Below the pieces are notes generated by a model, which made no database searches, had not been told where the DNA came from, and saw only the letters and a program-made list of their open reading frames with translations. Shown here in pieces: positions 1 to 9,302 of a stretch of 64,000 nucleotides of DNA. Source of the stretch: Psychrobacter sp. NG25. GTDB taxonomy: Bacteria > Pseudomonadota > Gammaproteobacteria > Pseudomonadales > Moraxellaceae. The stretch's first letter is position 1; every line of letters starts with the position of its first letter. Location: NCBI RefSeq assembly GCF_015234355.1, contig NZ_JADGMV010000001.1:310001-374000 (forward strand), given 5' to 3'. The translations under genes and the position numbers were made by a program.

Positions 1-962
1 ACTCTGCACAAGATATCTTGAGCATGCTCCTTGATGAGTGTGCAGCAGCAGGCGTCCAAGTCAAACTGAATGCTCAAATTGAAAGCGTTCAAACTGTCGA
101 AAACGACAAAAATGCTCGTTTTCAATTGCTAACAACCAAGCAACTCAGCAAGAAAGAAAAGCAAGAAAGAAAAGATACCGCCAATCAAACCAAGCTGCCA
201 CAAACAGGCTATAGCTGTGAGTCATTGGTCGTCGCTACTGGCGGACTATCTATCCCCACCATGGGTGCTAGTGGCTTGGGCTACGAGGTGGCACAGCAGT
301 TTGGGCATACACTCATACCGACTGATGCTAGTCTCGTGCCTTTTACATTCACTGATAAAACAGGTGAGCTGATTCGAGCATTGTCAGGTATTAGCTTGCC
401 AGTTATTGCTAGCAACGAGCGTATCTCCTTTAAATTACCGCTGCTGTTCACTCATCGTGGACTGTCCGGTCCTTCTATGCTGCAACTATCTAACTATTGG
501 CATACAGGTGAAACCATCAGTATTAACCTGCTACCAGAGACAGATACGACAGCGCTCTTATTGGCTCATAAAAAATCACATCCCAAGCAGCTGATTCGCA
601 CGGTGTTGGCGGACTTTACCGACAATGCATTACCAAAAAAGCTACTGACCGCGCTACAGACTCACCTGTGGGAAGATATAAAAGATACCGAGCTTGCTAA
701 TATTAAAGATGAGCGTTTGGCAGAGCTTGGTGCGAGTCTAAATGGTTGGCAACTTAAGCCATCTGGTACCGAGGGCTATCGTACCGCTGAAGTCACGCGC
801 GGCGGTGTCAAAACAGACGAAGTATCCTCAAAGACTATGCAGAGTAACTTGCAAGATGGTCTGTATTTCATCGGTGAGGTGCTCGATGTCACAGGCTGGC
901 TTGGTGGTTATAATTTCCAATGGGCGTGGGCAAGCGGTTTCGTCAGTGGCGAGATTGTCTAA
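1..962 (+). CDS. NAD(P)/FAD-dependent oxidoreductase, HI0933/BaiN-like family, 5' end missing
   Basis: The reading frame is open from base 3, so the true start lies before the window; a TTG at 18 is only an in-frame codon. The visible C-terminal part of about 318 residues carries family blocks: VVATGGLSIPTMGASGLGY (dinucleotide-binding region), LLFTHRGLSGPSML, and a terminal GGV..GLYFIGEVLDVTGWLGGYN block that closes over FAD. The family consists of flavoproteins of about 400 residues; physiological substrates are mostly unknown. About one fifth is missing here. A hydrophilic Lys/Gln-rich stretch (KKEKQERKD) near residue 45 of the visible part is probably a surface loop. No operon partner is visible downstream. 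Confidence 0.85.
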   Translation, partial: SAQDILSMLLDECAAAGVQVKLNAQIESVQTVENDKNARFQLLTTKQLSKKEKQERKDTANQTKLPQTGYSCESLVVATGGLSIPTMGASGLGYEVAQQFGHTLIPTDASLVPFTFTDKTGELIRALSGISLPVIASNERISFKLPLLFTHRGLSGPSMLQLSNYWHTGETISINLLPETDTTALLLAHKKSHPKQLIRTVLADFTDNALPKKLLTALQTHLWEDIKDTELANIKDERLAELGASLNGWQLKPSGTEGYRTAEVTRGGVKTDEVSSKTMQSNLQDGLYFIGEVLDVTGWLGGYNFQWAWASGFVSGEIV

Positions 963-1231
963 CGATTCATTTTTTAACAACTCATCTGTTTGTCTATTAG
1001 TCGGTTTAACAATCAGTTGTGTTCAATATTTTTTATCATGCATTAGAGCGTGTTTTTAAAACCTACTGAACACGCAAGCATTATTGCGACTTTATTTTTT
1101 ATTCTACTTAAGTTTCCTTTTAACTCAATAAAGGTTCAATAACTGCTAGAATAGAAATAGGTAATAATTCTCTCGCTTGGTATCACTGCTCCACCAGTAG
1201 TAAAAATATATTTCGTCTTACGAGGTAATAC

Positions 1232-2215
1232 ATGCGTCCGATTGAGAACGTTCATGTTAAAAAAGCACCGTATTGGGTGGGTGATGGCTTTTATGTAAAA
1301 ACCTTAATTAACCACCTCGATGACAATGCCGATTTTAACTATACGCATACCGACCCGTTTTTGTTATTCGATTATGGCGTGCCCACCGTTTTTGAGCCAA
1401 ACCCTGACTATAAGTCACAGCCACATGGTATTGGAGAACATCCACATAAAGGTTTTGAGACGGTCACCATCGCCTATTCGGGCGAAATCAGCCATGCAGA
1501 CTCGACCGGTGGGTGCGGTGATATCCTAGAAGGTGATGTGCAGTGGATGACCGCAGGACGCGGCATTATGCATGAGGAGTTCCATTCAGCAGCGTTTGGG
1601 CAGCGTGGTGGCGTCTTTAGTATGGTACAAATGTGGGTCAATCTACCGAGCGCAGACAAACTAACCCATCCAAAATACCAAAGCATCAAACGGGCGGAGA
1701 TACCTCTCGTTGACTTGATAGATAACAGCGACGATAGTGATGTTAATAATCAAACCACTATTGGCAAAGCCGCTATCATCGCTGGCGAATGGCAAGGAGT
1801 AACAGGTTCAGCCAGTACTTTTACGCCCATTAATGTTTGGAATATCGAGCTCCATGCCTCTGGTTCAACGACGCTGCAAATACCCAATACGCACAATACG
1901 CTGCTGCTAGTGCAAGAAGGCGAACTACGGGTAAATGATATGCCTGTGAGCGCAGGCAGTCTGATTCAGTTTGAGGCACCCACGCAACATCGTGCTGATA
2001 TGCAAGATGAGCAAGCACCTGATACTGATACCATTGAGCTGCACTGCTCTATTACCATCTCTGAAGAACCGACACCAAACCCTATCAAACTTTTGCTACT
2101 CAGTGGTGAGCCTATTGGTGAGCCAGTGGCAGGTTATGGGCCTTTTGTCATGAACACGCAAGAAGAGCTGCGCCAAACGTTTCGAGATTATCAAACGGGT
2201 AATTTTATTAAATAG
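1232..2215 (+). CDS. Pirin family protein (cupin)
   Basis: This 327-residue protein has the pirin N-terminal cupin with a metal-binding pattern: GEHPHKGFETVT near residues 70-82 and the TAGRGIMHEEFHS block near 107-119. Pirins are iron-binding bicupins; bacterial members include quercetin-2,3-dioxygenases and redox or regulatory proteins, so the substrate cannot be named. The C-terminal cupin half (residues 200-327) ends GEPVAGYGPFVMNTQEELRQ, also typical. The start is the ATG after GAGGTAAT at 1220. It is transcribed alone and converges on the OYE gene downstream, with a hairpin between them. Confidence 0.9.
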   Translation: MRPIENVHVKKAPYWVGDGFYVKTLINHLDDNADFNYTHTDPFLLFDYGVPTVFEPNPDYKSQPHGIGEHPHKGFETVTIAYSGEISHADSTGGCGDILEGDVQWMTAGRGIMHEEFHSAAFGQRGGVFSMVQMWVNLPSADKLTHPKYQSIKRAEIPLVDLIDNSDDSDVNNQTTIGKAAIIAGEWQGVTGSASTFTPINVWNIELHASGSTTLQIPNTHNTLLLVQEGELRVNDMPVSAGSLIQFEAPTQHRADMQDEQAPDTDTIELHCSITISEEPTPNPIKLLLLSGEPIGEPVAGYGPFVMNTQEELRQTFRDYQTGNFIK

Positions 2216-2253
2216 CTCAAGTAGCCGAAATTCATTTATCACGATGCACAAAA

Positions 2254-2286
2254 AAAGCCACCAAACGATAATTGTCTGGTGGCTTT
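2254..2286. terminator. Rho-independent terminator between pirin and OYE genes
   Basis: A perfect 10-bp stem (AAAGCCACCA at 2254-2263 with TGGTGGCTTT at 2277-2286) encloses a 13-nt loop. The A-run just left of it makes a U-tract on the minus strand, so it best serves the minus-strand OYE gene but lies in the convergent gap and may serve both. Confidence 0.75.
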
Positions 2287-2311
2287 CGATTGTCAGTTAT
2301 ATAGAACTAAC

Positions 2312-2419
2312 TATAGTCAAAGAACTCTAAAATGGGTACAAGGCAGCCGACTGCAGATTGTACAAGTAGTACATCTAAGGAGGGTAACGCCGTAGCCGTT
2401 TAGTAGTTCACCGACTATA
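2312..2419 (+). repeat. 108-bp TATAGTC...GACTATA repeat, copy A
   Basis: The element starts TATAGTC and ends GACTATA, which is its reverse complement. Its interior (for example GGGTACAAGGCAGCCGACTG) is almost identical to the reverse complement of 20320-20427. It ends two bases before the stop codon of the OYE gene. Length, ends and the nested copy elsewhere point to a small non-autonomous mobile element (MITE). Confidence 0.85.
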
Positions 2420-2421
2420 TA

Positions 2422-3525
2422 TTACGCTTGGTTTAAAAACGGATAGTCGGTGTAACCTTCAGCACCGCCACCATAAAAGCTATCAGGATGCTGCTCATTT
2501 AGCGCAGCACCTTCACGAATACGCTCGGCCAAATCAGGGTTGGCAATATAATCGCGACCAAAGGCAACGGCATCGATGTAGCCAGCTTTAACATTTTTCT
2601 CTGCTTTTTCGGCAGTATAACCACCAGCAGCGATAATCAAGTTATCAAAAGCAGCGCGGACACGTTGACGGAATCCATCGCTATAAGGCGTACCACCAGC
2701 CCAATCAGGCTCTGATAGATGCAAATACATGATGCCGCGTTTGTTAATCTGCTCGATTAGCCAGATATTTTCATCTTCGTTATAGCCAGCTTCTACATTA
2801 TTAAATGTTCCAAGCGGTGAGATACGGATACTAACGTGATCAGCATCCCAAGCATCCACACAGGCGTCGATGACATCTAGTGTTAGGCGCGCACGGTTCT
2901 CACGGCTACCGCCGTATTCGTCAGTACGCTGGTTGGTTTGCTCAACCCAGAACTGATGCAATAGATAACCATGAGCACCATGAATCTCAACCCCATCAAA
3001 ACCTGCTTCTTTAGCATTTTTGGTCGCTTGCGCAAAATCAGCGATGACTTGCTTGATTTCATCAAGTGTGGCTGGGCGTGGCGTAGTCGCTTCAACACGA
3101 ATGGCTTGGTTGTTGCTATCACGCAACGAGGTACGTATACCGACATGGACATCAGAGGCAGAGATTGGTGCTTTGCCATCCGGCTGTACGCTCTCATGCG
3201 AGACTAGACCGGTATGCCATAGCTGTACCACAATCTTGCCACCTTTAGCATGGACATTATCAACGATGGCTTTCCATGCGGTGATTTGGTCTTGGGTGTG
3301 AACGCCAGGTGCACCTGCATAGCCTTTTGCTTGAAAAGAAACCTGCGTCGCTTCAGTAATCACAAGCCCTGAGCTAGCACGCTGTGAATAGTACTCGCTA
3401 GCAAGTACAGTCGGTACGTCACCCGGCTCAACTGAACGCAGGCGCGTCAACGGTGCCATAATGATACGGTTTTTTAGCGTTTGCGTGCCCATTTTTACGG
3501 GTTCAAATAAATTATCGTGTGCCAT
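2422..3525 (-). CDS. nemA: Alkene reductase, Old Yellow Enzyme family (N-ethylmaleimide reductase-like)
   Basis: This 367-residue FMN enzyme of the OYE family uses NAD(P)H to reduce activated C=C bonds such as enones, maleimides and nitro compounds. Visible marks are the N-terminal [23 protein letters not shown], the substrate-binding [11 protein letters not shown] near residues 183-193, and [15 protein letters not shown] near 200-215. Length is normal. The ATG at 3525 is the first codon of a standard OYE N-terminus. It is monocistronic; its promoter region holds a 20-bp tandem repeat, and its stop abuts repeat copy A. No adjacent nemR-type regulator is present. The nemA symbol is by similarity to the family. 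Confidence 0.9.
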   Translation of the reverse strand: MAHDNLFEPVKMGTQTLKNRIIMAPLTRLRSVEPGDVPTVLASEYYSQRASSGLVITEATQVSFQAKGYAGAPGVHTQDQITAWKAIVDNVHAKGGKIVVQLWHTGLVSHESVQPDGKAPISASDVHVGIRTSLRDSNNQAIRVEATTPRPATLDEIKQVIADFAQATKNAKEAGFDGVEIHGAHGYLLHQFWVEQTNQRTDEYGGSRENRARLTLDVIDACVDAWDADHVSIRISPLGTFNNVEAGYNEDENIWLIEQINKRGIMYLHLSEPDWAGGTPYSDGFRQRVRAAFDNLIIAAGGYTAEKAEKNVKAGYIDAVAFGRDYIANPDLAERIREGAALNEQHPDSFYGGGAEGYTDYPFLNQA

Positions 3526-3570
3526 GTTATGCCTTATTATGTTTGTCGTTATAAATTGGTGTTCTTTATT

Positions 3571-3650
3571 ATGAGGTTCATTACTACTAATTAAAGTGCT
3601 CGACTATTCATTAGAGTTCTCAACTATTAGTTAAAGTGCTCGCAAATAAC
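3571..3650. promoter_or_regulatory. 20-bp-period tandem repeat upstream of OYE gene
   Basis: Three consecutive 20-base units begin at 3591, 3611 and 3631: TTAAAGTGCTCGACTATTCA, TTAGAGTTCTCAACTATTAG and TTAAAGTGCTCGCAAATAAC. A weaker fourth unit may lie at 3571-3590. They sit 45-125 bp upstream of the OYE start codon. A 20-bp spacing is close to two helical turns, as expected of adjacent protein-binding sites. The regulator is unknown. Confidence 0.5.
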
Positions 3651-3970
3651 TGGCTTAGAACTGTGAAAAATTGCGAGCTATTGAATCAATAGTAATGGGT
3701 CAATAGAATATATTATTGCCTATTCGCTAAGCAAAGATGCATATTGAACGACCGTTATCTTTATAGGGAGTGTCCGTTATTATTCAAGTAAACTTTACAA
3801 ACAGAAACACTGCTTTATATTTATTTAATAAAGGACAATACCTACTATCTCGACAGCCTATTAAAGGGTAAAATCACCACAGGCAAACAATAGTTCTATT
3901 ATTTGTCTATGAGAACTTATTTTAAACTATAAATATTTATATTTTACGGCATGTTAAGAGGATGTAGTCT
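3651..3970. other. Gap upstream of lipoprotein gene, no clear feature
   Basis: This AT-rich intergenic DNA must hold the promoter of the lipoprotein gene at 3971. A plausible Shine-Dalgarno AAGAGGA lies at about 3956-3962. I see no gene, RNA or strong repeat. Confidence 0.5.
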
Positions 3971-5362
3971 GTGCAAAAGAATCAAGTGTCATTCATCATA
4001 GTTGCAAGCTTACTGCTTGTTATCACTGTTACTGTCACTGCATGCCAGCCAACCTCGAATATCCCATCAGATCAAACACAAGCTGTTGAGGAGTCAAACA
4101 TACCAACTGTCGTAGAGAAACCTGAGCCTAGTAAAAAGAGCTTAGGCGTAGATGCGAAAACTTGTGTACAGCTGAATCAGACAATGCAAACAGTGGATGG
4201 TACTAGCAAAATTGAAAATATTTACGCCATTCAAAAGCAACTCGATGCTTGCTTACCGACGGCCAGCAATGCTGAAGTAATGGCATTATTGAGCAGTTAT
4301 GAGTCAATGTATAAACAGTTTTTAGTAGGTGATATTGATATAGACGATGAAAACTTTAACAGCATTGTCTATGACTTATATTATGAAGAAAGTGCAACAT
4401 CAAAGCAGCTAGCAACCCTAAGCCCACGTGCACAATACTTGATTGGGCTAATACAAAGTGGTGGCGATGTGAGATTCCGTGACTTGGGAGAAGGTCTATT
4501 TTCATTTGATCATGACATGCTAGCGATGGTAAACATATTTATACCTTATCTACAAAAAGACCAAGCAGCATTTATCCAACGTATGGCACAGGACAATCAA
4601 GAGAGTTTTTGGATGGATGCATCGGTGACTACTACTTTTCAGGAGTTGGTCGAACGTGCAACATTTTGGGAAAATTATATACAGCAATATCCAAATGGCT
4701 ATGCTGTGCAAGATGCCAAGATTTTATTGAACTTATATCGCTATGTGCTTTTCTATGGCGCAGACAATACACAATGGACAGATGACGCTATACATCGGTT
4801 TATGGAACCTAATTATAAAAAAATCATGCTTGATTTAGCCAGACGTCCCAACAGTATATTAGCCAAAAATGCTCAGCTTTTTCTTGGCTTCTTAGCGTTA
4901 CCCGATAGCGAACGACAGACTAAATATCCTGTACCCAGCACAGATGAAGATGGTTATGAAATACATGATTGGTCCAAAGTGCGTTACCAATTACACCAAG
5001 TATTACAAATACCCTCTCCTTGGGATGTGCGGCATGATAGAGATTGCCTAAATGGTATTTCTTGCACTGACCAGATAGACCTTGATAGCCTAGACGTCTC
5101 ATCAGATTTCGCTTATGCCTGCCCTTCTGCTATGCAGGGAGCGATGCAGCTTGAAGGCGACTTGCAAGTTTGGGAACTCGACACTGAATCTATCGAGCAA
5201 GCGTCAAGCTGCAAACCTTCAAATCTAAAAGCGTATTCGCAGTTTGAATGCAACCTCAGCCTTGATTGGCACCAGAACCCAAATATTGATATTTATAGCG
5301 ACAGAGAGGCATACAAAAACGTTTATGAGAATTTAGAAGATTGTGAGCTTGCCCTAAAATAA
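3971..5362 (+). CDS. Hypothetical lipoprotein, larger member of a tandem paralogous pair
   Basis: The 463-residue product starts at GTG, preceded by AAGAGGA. It has a lipoprotein signal (hydrophobic residues 7-24, lipobox VTAC with Cys about 25) and so is probably anchored in an outer or inner membrane. The body (residues 55-360) matches the next gene block for block: DQAAFIQRMAQDNQ, a LVERATFWENYIQQYP-like segment, and CLNGISC. It adds a C-terminal extension of about 100 residues with several cysteines absent from the paralog. Predicted mostly helical. I do not recognise a named family and propose no enzymatic role. Confidence 0.8.
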   Translation: MQKNQVSFIIVASLLLVITVTVTACQPTSNIPSDQTQAVEESNIPTVVEKPEPSKKSLGVDAKTCVQLNQTMQTVDGTSKIENIYAIQKQLDACLPTASNAEVMALLSSYESMYKQFLVGDIDIDDENFNSIVYDLYYEESATSKQLATLSPRAQYLIGLIQSGGDVRFRDLGEGLFSFDHDMLAMVNIFIPYLQKDQAAFIQRMAQDNQESFWMDASVTTTFQELVERATFWENYIQQYPNGYAVQDAKILLNLYRYVLFYGADNTQWTDDAIHRFMEPNYKKIMLDLARRPNSILAKNAQLFLGFLALPDSERQTKYPVPSTDEDGYEIHDWSKVRYQLHQVLQIPSPWDVRHDRDCLNGISCTDQIDLDSLDVSSDFAYACPSAMQGAMQLEGDLQVWELDTESIEQASSCKPSNLKAYSQFECNLSLDWHQNPNIDIYSDREAYKNVYENLEDCELALK

Positions 5363-5450
5363 AATACAAGATGGCTGTTTTATTAGGGTCTGTTAGACTG
5401 TTGGGACATGCCCTACTCACTCTTTCCTGCTACAGGTATAGAAATAAAAA

Positions 5451-6602
5451 ATGAAGTCGTTATCACTTATCCAAAACAAAAAATTACCGCTCATTATAGG
5501 TTCAAGCTTAGTGTTTGCCCTTACCGCTTGCCAGCCTCCCTCAGATAAAGCGACCTCATCAGAAGCACAATCAACGACCATCCAAAGCACACAGCCTGTC
5601 GCAGAAGCGAAGACGCCAAAAGAACTCACTAAAGCATTGGTGGAGCTATCGGAAGAAACATTAAAAGAGCGGCTGATTTGTAGCAAGCTTAATGACACGA
5701 TAAATGAAATCGACAATAAAAATGAAATCGAAGACATTCATGCGGTTCAGCACCAGTTAACCGCTTGCTTACCAGTGGCCAATAACGCTGAGATACTGGA
5801 GTGGTTAGCAGAATATCAGGCGATGTATACCCGTTTTCTGAGCGTTGATAGTGATATAGATAACAGCGCATTTTATGACTTGATGAGTAGTATTGAACAA
5901 GGTAAAAAGGTTTCAGTGACACAATTAAAAGCAGTGAACCCTCATGTTCGATATTTGGTTAGTTTAATCATGAGTAGGTCTGACGTCAGTGTGCGCTATT
6001 TGGGCGAAGGTGATTATGAGTTTCATCACGACCTAACGGCTATGGCAGATACATTCAGCCCCTATCTACCAGAGGATCAAGCGGCCTTCGTCCAGCGAAT
6101 GGCTCAAGACAATCAAGGAATATTTTGGTTTGATGCAGCGATAGCTTTTTCTTTTGAGGAGTTGGTAGAGCGTACCGTCTTCTGGGAAGATTTCATGCAC
6201 CATTATCCACAGAGTATCTTTTATAACGATGCTAACGTATTGTTTAATAGTTATCGTTATCTACTGTTTTTTGGGTCAGAGAACACCCAGTGGACAGATG
6301 AGGAAATGCGCGAATTCTATGACTTAGATAACGAACAACTGATGGTGCAGCTGACTCAACGCTCTGATAGTAAACTGGCTAAAAATGTGCAAAACTTTTT
6401 AATATTTATGGATCAATCCGATACCGAACGTCTTAAGCGATACCCTATACCTGACAAAGATGAAAACGGTCGTGAAATAGATGAGCGAAACATCACACCC
6501 TATCAATTGCATAAAGCATTAGACCTATCGTCGCCATGGACCGACACTCAAAATAGAAATTGTTTGAATGGCATTATTTGTGTGGATGACAATGCCCAAT
6601 AA
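5451..6602 (+). CDS. Hypothetical lipoprotein, shorter paralog
   Basis: This 383-residue protein has a lipoprotein signal ending in LTAC (Cys about 27). It is clearly homologous to the gene 88 bp upstream: shared EDQAAFVQRMAQDNQ, EELVERTVFWEDF and the ending CLNGI.C. It stops right after that last motif, so it lacks the paralog's C-terminal Cys-containing extension. The pair looks like a tandem duplication followed by loss or gain of the extension. No strong Shine-Dalgarno is visible, and cotranscription with the first gene is likely. Function unknown. Confidence 0.8.
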   Translation: MKSLSLIQNKKLPLIIGSSLVFALTACQPPSDKATSSEAQSTTIQSTQPVAEAKTPKELTKALVELSEETLKERLICSKLNDTINEIDNKNEIEDIHAVQHQLTACLPVANNAEILEWLAEYQAMYTRFLSVDSDIDNSAFYDLMSSIEQGKKVSVTQLKAVNPHVRYLVSLIMSRSDVSVRYLGEGDYEFHHDLTAMADTFSPYLPEDQAAFVQRMAQDNQGIFWFDAAIAFSFEELVERTVFWEDFMHHYPQSIFYNDANVLFNSYRYLLFFGSENTQWTDEEMREFYDLDNEQLMVQLTQRSDSKLAKNVQNFLIFMDQSDTERLKRYPIPDKDENGREIDERNITPYQLHKALDLSSPWTDTQNRNCLNGIICVDDNAQ

Positions 6603-6634
6603 AGTCAAAACACCCACATTATTACATGCATAGT

Positions 6635-7531
6635 TTACGACTTTATCATCCTAGTAACAGATAACTCTAAAGACAAATACGTCCCAAACAATATCACCAC
6701 CGAACCGATAATGGCAGGTGTATCCAGTGCTTCACCCAGTAATAAATAGCCCAAAATAATCGCAAAAATTGGAATCACTAGCGTAATGCTCGTCGCTCTC
6801 ATAGGGCCGATACTTTTGATTAATTGATTCATAAAAATCAGCGCAATGGCAGTAGAAAACACACCAATACAGATAACAGAAGCCCAAGCCTGGGCACTGA
6901 TACTCTTGCCATAAGGGAACTCATATATTGCAACCGGCAGCATAATCACACTGGCAATAATGAGTGACCCTGCGGTAATCGCCACTGGAGAGACATCATT
7001 CAAGTAATTCCTAGTAATGTTCGCCCCTAGCGCATAACCAACACAGGCCAATAACCCATAACCCATCGGCAACAGACTCGAACCCGACGTCGCATTCTGC
7101 CCACCAAACAAACTCTCACTCATCAAAATTACCACACCGATAACACCAATGATTAGGCCAAGAATTTGCTTTTTTGACAGCCTATCTTTAAAGAACGTAC
7201 TGGCGATAAATCCACTTAGCATCGGTACAGAAGCATTGAGCACTGCCAACACACCAGCGTTTACAGATTGGGCTGAAAAAGAAAACAGCATAAATGGCAC
7301 TGCAGCGGAGAATAATCCAACAAGCGCCAACACTTTCCAATTTTCGCGGATGCCCTCTCTGTTTTTCTTGCTAATTAATACAAAAATCAGCATGACCAAC
7401 CCAGCAAATATGACCCGTAAACTGGCAAAGGTCAACGAGCCAAACTCCGGCACGCCCACGCGATAAAATATAAAAGACAGCGACCACATAAAAGACAGCG
7501 TGATGAAAATAATGAGGTCGCGGTTAGTCAT
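6635..7531 (-). CDS. DMT-superfamily transporter (EamA domains)
   Basis: The 298-residue protein has about ten hydrophobic segments arranged as two EamA repeats, beginning ITLSFMWSLSFIFYRVGVPE. In the second half, GPMRATSITLVIPIFAIILGYLLLGE is the typical EamA end of the drug/metabolite transporter superfamily. Such inner-membrane proteins export amino acids or other metabolites; the substrate cannot be read from sequence. It stands alone on the minus strand, converging on the lipoprotein pair, with trpB the next gene upstream on the same strand about 180 bp away. Confidence 0.88.
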   Translation of the reverse strand: MTNRDLIIFITLSFMWSLSFIFYRVGVPEFGSLTFASLRVIFAGLVMLIFVLISKKNREGIRENWKVLALVGLFSAAVPFMLFSFSAQSVNAGVLAVLNASVPMLSGFIASTFFKDRLSKKQILGLIIGVIGVVILMSESLFGGQNATSGSSLLPMGYGLLACVGYALGANITRNYLNDVSPVAITAGSLIIASVIMLPVAIYEFPYGKSISAQAWASVICIGVFSTAIALIFMNQLIKSIGPMRATSITLVIPIFAIILGYLLLGEALDTPAIIGSVVILFGTYLSLELSVTRMIKS

Positions 7532-7713
7532 GGAACAATCCTATCAAACATGGAACGGCTGTTCTCTATTTATAAGAAATGGTCATTTATGATAAATGTA
7601 CCGTTATAAAAGGTCTCAGTCGTAAAAAGGTTATATCGTAAAAAAATACCACGATGATAACTTTTTAATCGCTTAAAAGGGATTATTTTTCTATACTCAT
7701 CACTCACTTTTGT

Positions 7714-8940
7714 TTATAAATTTACCTTATCTAAAATGAAGTCGATATCTTTATCACCGCGACCTGATAAATTAACCAAAATGGTCTCATCCGCTGACAT
7801 AGTCTTAGCAATTTTCATCGCATAGGCAATAGCATGTGCAGACTCCAAAGCTGGAATGATACCTTCAAGCCGAGACAATGCCATAAATGCCTCTAGGCAC
7901 TCTGCATCTGTGGCTGACTCATAAGTCGCTAATTTGAGATCTCGTAAATGTGAGTGCTGTGGGCCAACACCAGGATAGTCTAAACCAGATGCAATCGAAT
8001 GCACGGGGGCTGGCTCACCTTTCTCATCGAGCAATACATAGCATTTAAAACCATGAATTTCACCTTTGACCCCTAACGACATGGTCGCTGCATGATTAGG
8101 CGTATCCAAACCCTCTCCTGCTGGTTCTACGCCTATTTTTTCTACACCTGCATCATCAAAAAACCCACTGAACATACCGATAGCATTGGAACCACCACCG
8201 ATACAAGCAACCACTTTATTAGGCAACTGACCTGTCGTTGCTATGAATTGCGCACGTGCCTCATGCCCGACAACGGACTGAAAATAGCTCACCATTTCTG
8301 GATATGGTGCAGGCCCTAATGCTGAGCCAATGGCAAACATACTGGTATCAAGCTCATTTAGATACGTTTCAAAAGCGCTATCCACTGCTTCCTTTAACGT
8401 CCCTGCCCCGCGTGATACAGGAACGATATTGGCTCCTAAAATTCTCATACGGCTGACATTGGGATGCTCCTTTTCAATATCGACGACACCCATATGAATC
8501 TCGCACTCCAGACCCATCAGCGCAGCCGCTGTTGCTAGTGCTACACCGTGTTGCCCCGCACCAGTTTCAGCAATGACTTTGGTTTTGCCTAATTTCTTGG
8601 CTAATAATACCTCACCCAAACAGTGATTGATCTTATGCGCGCCCGTGTGATTGAGGTCTTCGCGCTTAAAATAAATCTGTGCCCCGCCGCAATGTTTGCT
8701 TAAGCGCTGCGCATGATAAATAGGACTTGGACGACCCACATATGTCTCACGCAGGCGCTTCATCTCAGTGATAAAGTCATCATCTTTGATAATCTCACGA
8801 AAGCCTATTTCGATTTCCGCCATGGCTTTGGCAAGCTCAGGATGTCCAATTTTGCCACCAAACTCCCCATATAAACCATCGTCGTTGGGCAGGATTGATT
8901 GATGTAATCCGTAACCAGCTGCTGTATGTTCTGTTTTCAT
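7714..8940 (-). CDS. trpB: Tryptophan synthase beta chain-like PLP enzyme, stand-alone
   Basis: The 408-residue protein has the TrpB core: NHTGAHKIN with PLP lysine K103, the catalytic glutamate in [11 protein letters not shown] (E125), and the phosphate-binding GGGSNAIG at 248-255. TrpB joins indole and serine to tryptophan. No trpA or other trp gene is adjacent. Some usually conserved positions differ: INHCLGE where INNxxGQ is common, and GEIHGFKCY where LHGMKTY is common. It may be the main TrpB in a dispersed pathway or a paralog using free indole. Pyridoxal fold assignment is certain; exact role less so. A possible minus-strand TATAAT is at 8984-8989. Confidence 0.85.
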   Translation of the reverse strand: MKTEHTAAGYGLHQSILPNDDGLYGEFGGKIGHPELAKAMAEIEIGFREIIKDDDFITEMKRLRETYVGRPSPIYHAQRLSKHCGGAQIYFKREDLNHTGAHKINHCLGEVLLAKKLGKTKVIAETGAGQHGVALATAAALMGLECEIHMGVVDIEKEHPNVSRMRILGANIVPVSRGAGTLKEAVDSAFETYLNELDTSMFAIGSALGPAPYPEMVSYFQSVVGHEARAQFIATTGQLPNKVVACIGGGSNAIGMFSGFFDDAGVEKIGVEPAGEGLDTPNHAATMSLGVKGEIHGFKCYVLLDEKGEPAPVHSIASGLDYPGVGPQHSHLRDLKLATYESATDAECLEAFMALSRLEGIIPALESAHAIAYAMKIAKTMSADETILVNLSGRGDKDIDFILDKVNL

Positions 8941-9302
8941 ATTTGAACCTTGTTATGTTTAATCACTTATTGATGAGTTTTTAATTATAGAGTTATTGTA
9001 TTTACGTTCTAGTACATTGAAACATATTCTAGATGATGTTTTATTGAAGATCAAGCCTGTGAATACAACTAAACGCAAACAGCCATGCCAGTCATTGCTG
9101 TATCAACAAATATTTATTTTCTGATATATGGTAGAGCCTATAGATGGAGTATTAATTTTTAGCAATACTGGCTTTAATTAGCAATCTTATCTACTACACA
9201 GCCATTGAATTAAAGATTCGCATCGGTAAAAATGACAGTAGCTATTTATAAAAGCCAATTTATAAAACCTAATAAATAATCTTCTACTCAAAAGGATGAA
9301 TA
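8941..9302. other. Divergent intergenic region between trpB and lplA
   Basis: This 362-bp AT-rich gap must hold promoters for both divergent genes. A minus-strand TATAAT (8984-8989) may serve trpB. I found no leader peptide with tandem Trp codons and no terminator pair, so trp attenuation is not supported. An AAAGGATG at 9289-9296 is the likely ribosome-binding site of lplA. Confidence 0.4.

Noticed and set aside
1048..1075. Terminator after the HI0933-family gene (GCGTGTT / AACACGC)
   Set aside because: The 7-bp stem has a 14-nt loop and is not followed by a U-tract, so support is weak.
3571..3650. CRISPR-like array
   Set aside because: Units are 20 bp and directly abutting with no spacers, and no cas gene is present.
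8941..9302. trp attenuator or leader peptide before trpB
   Set aside because: No short frame with tandem Trp codons and no terminator/antiterminator pair.
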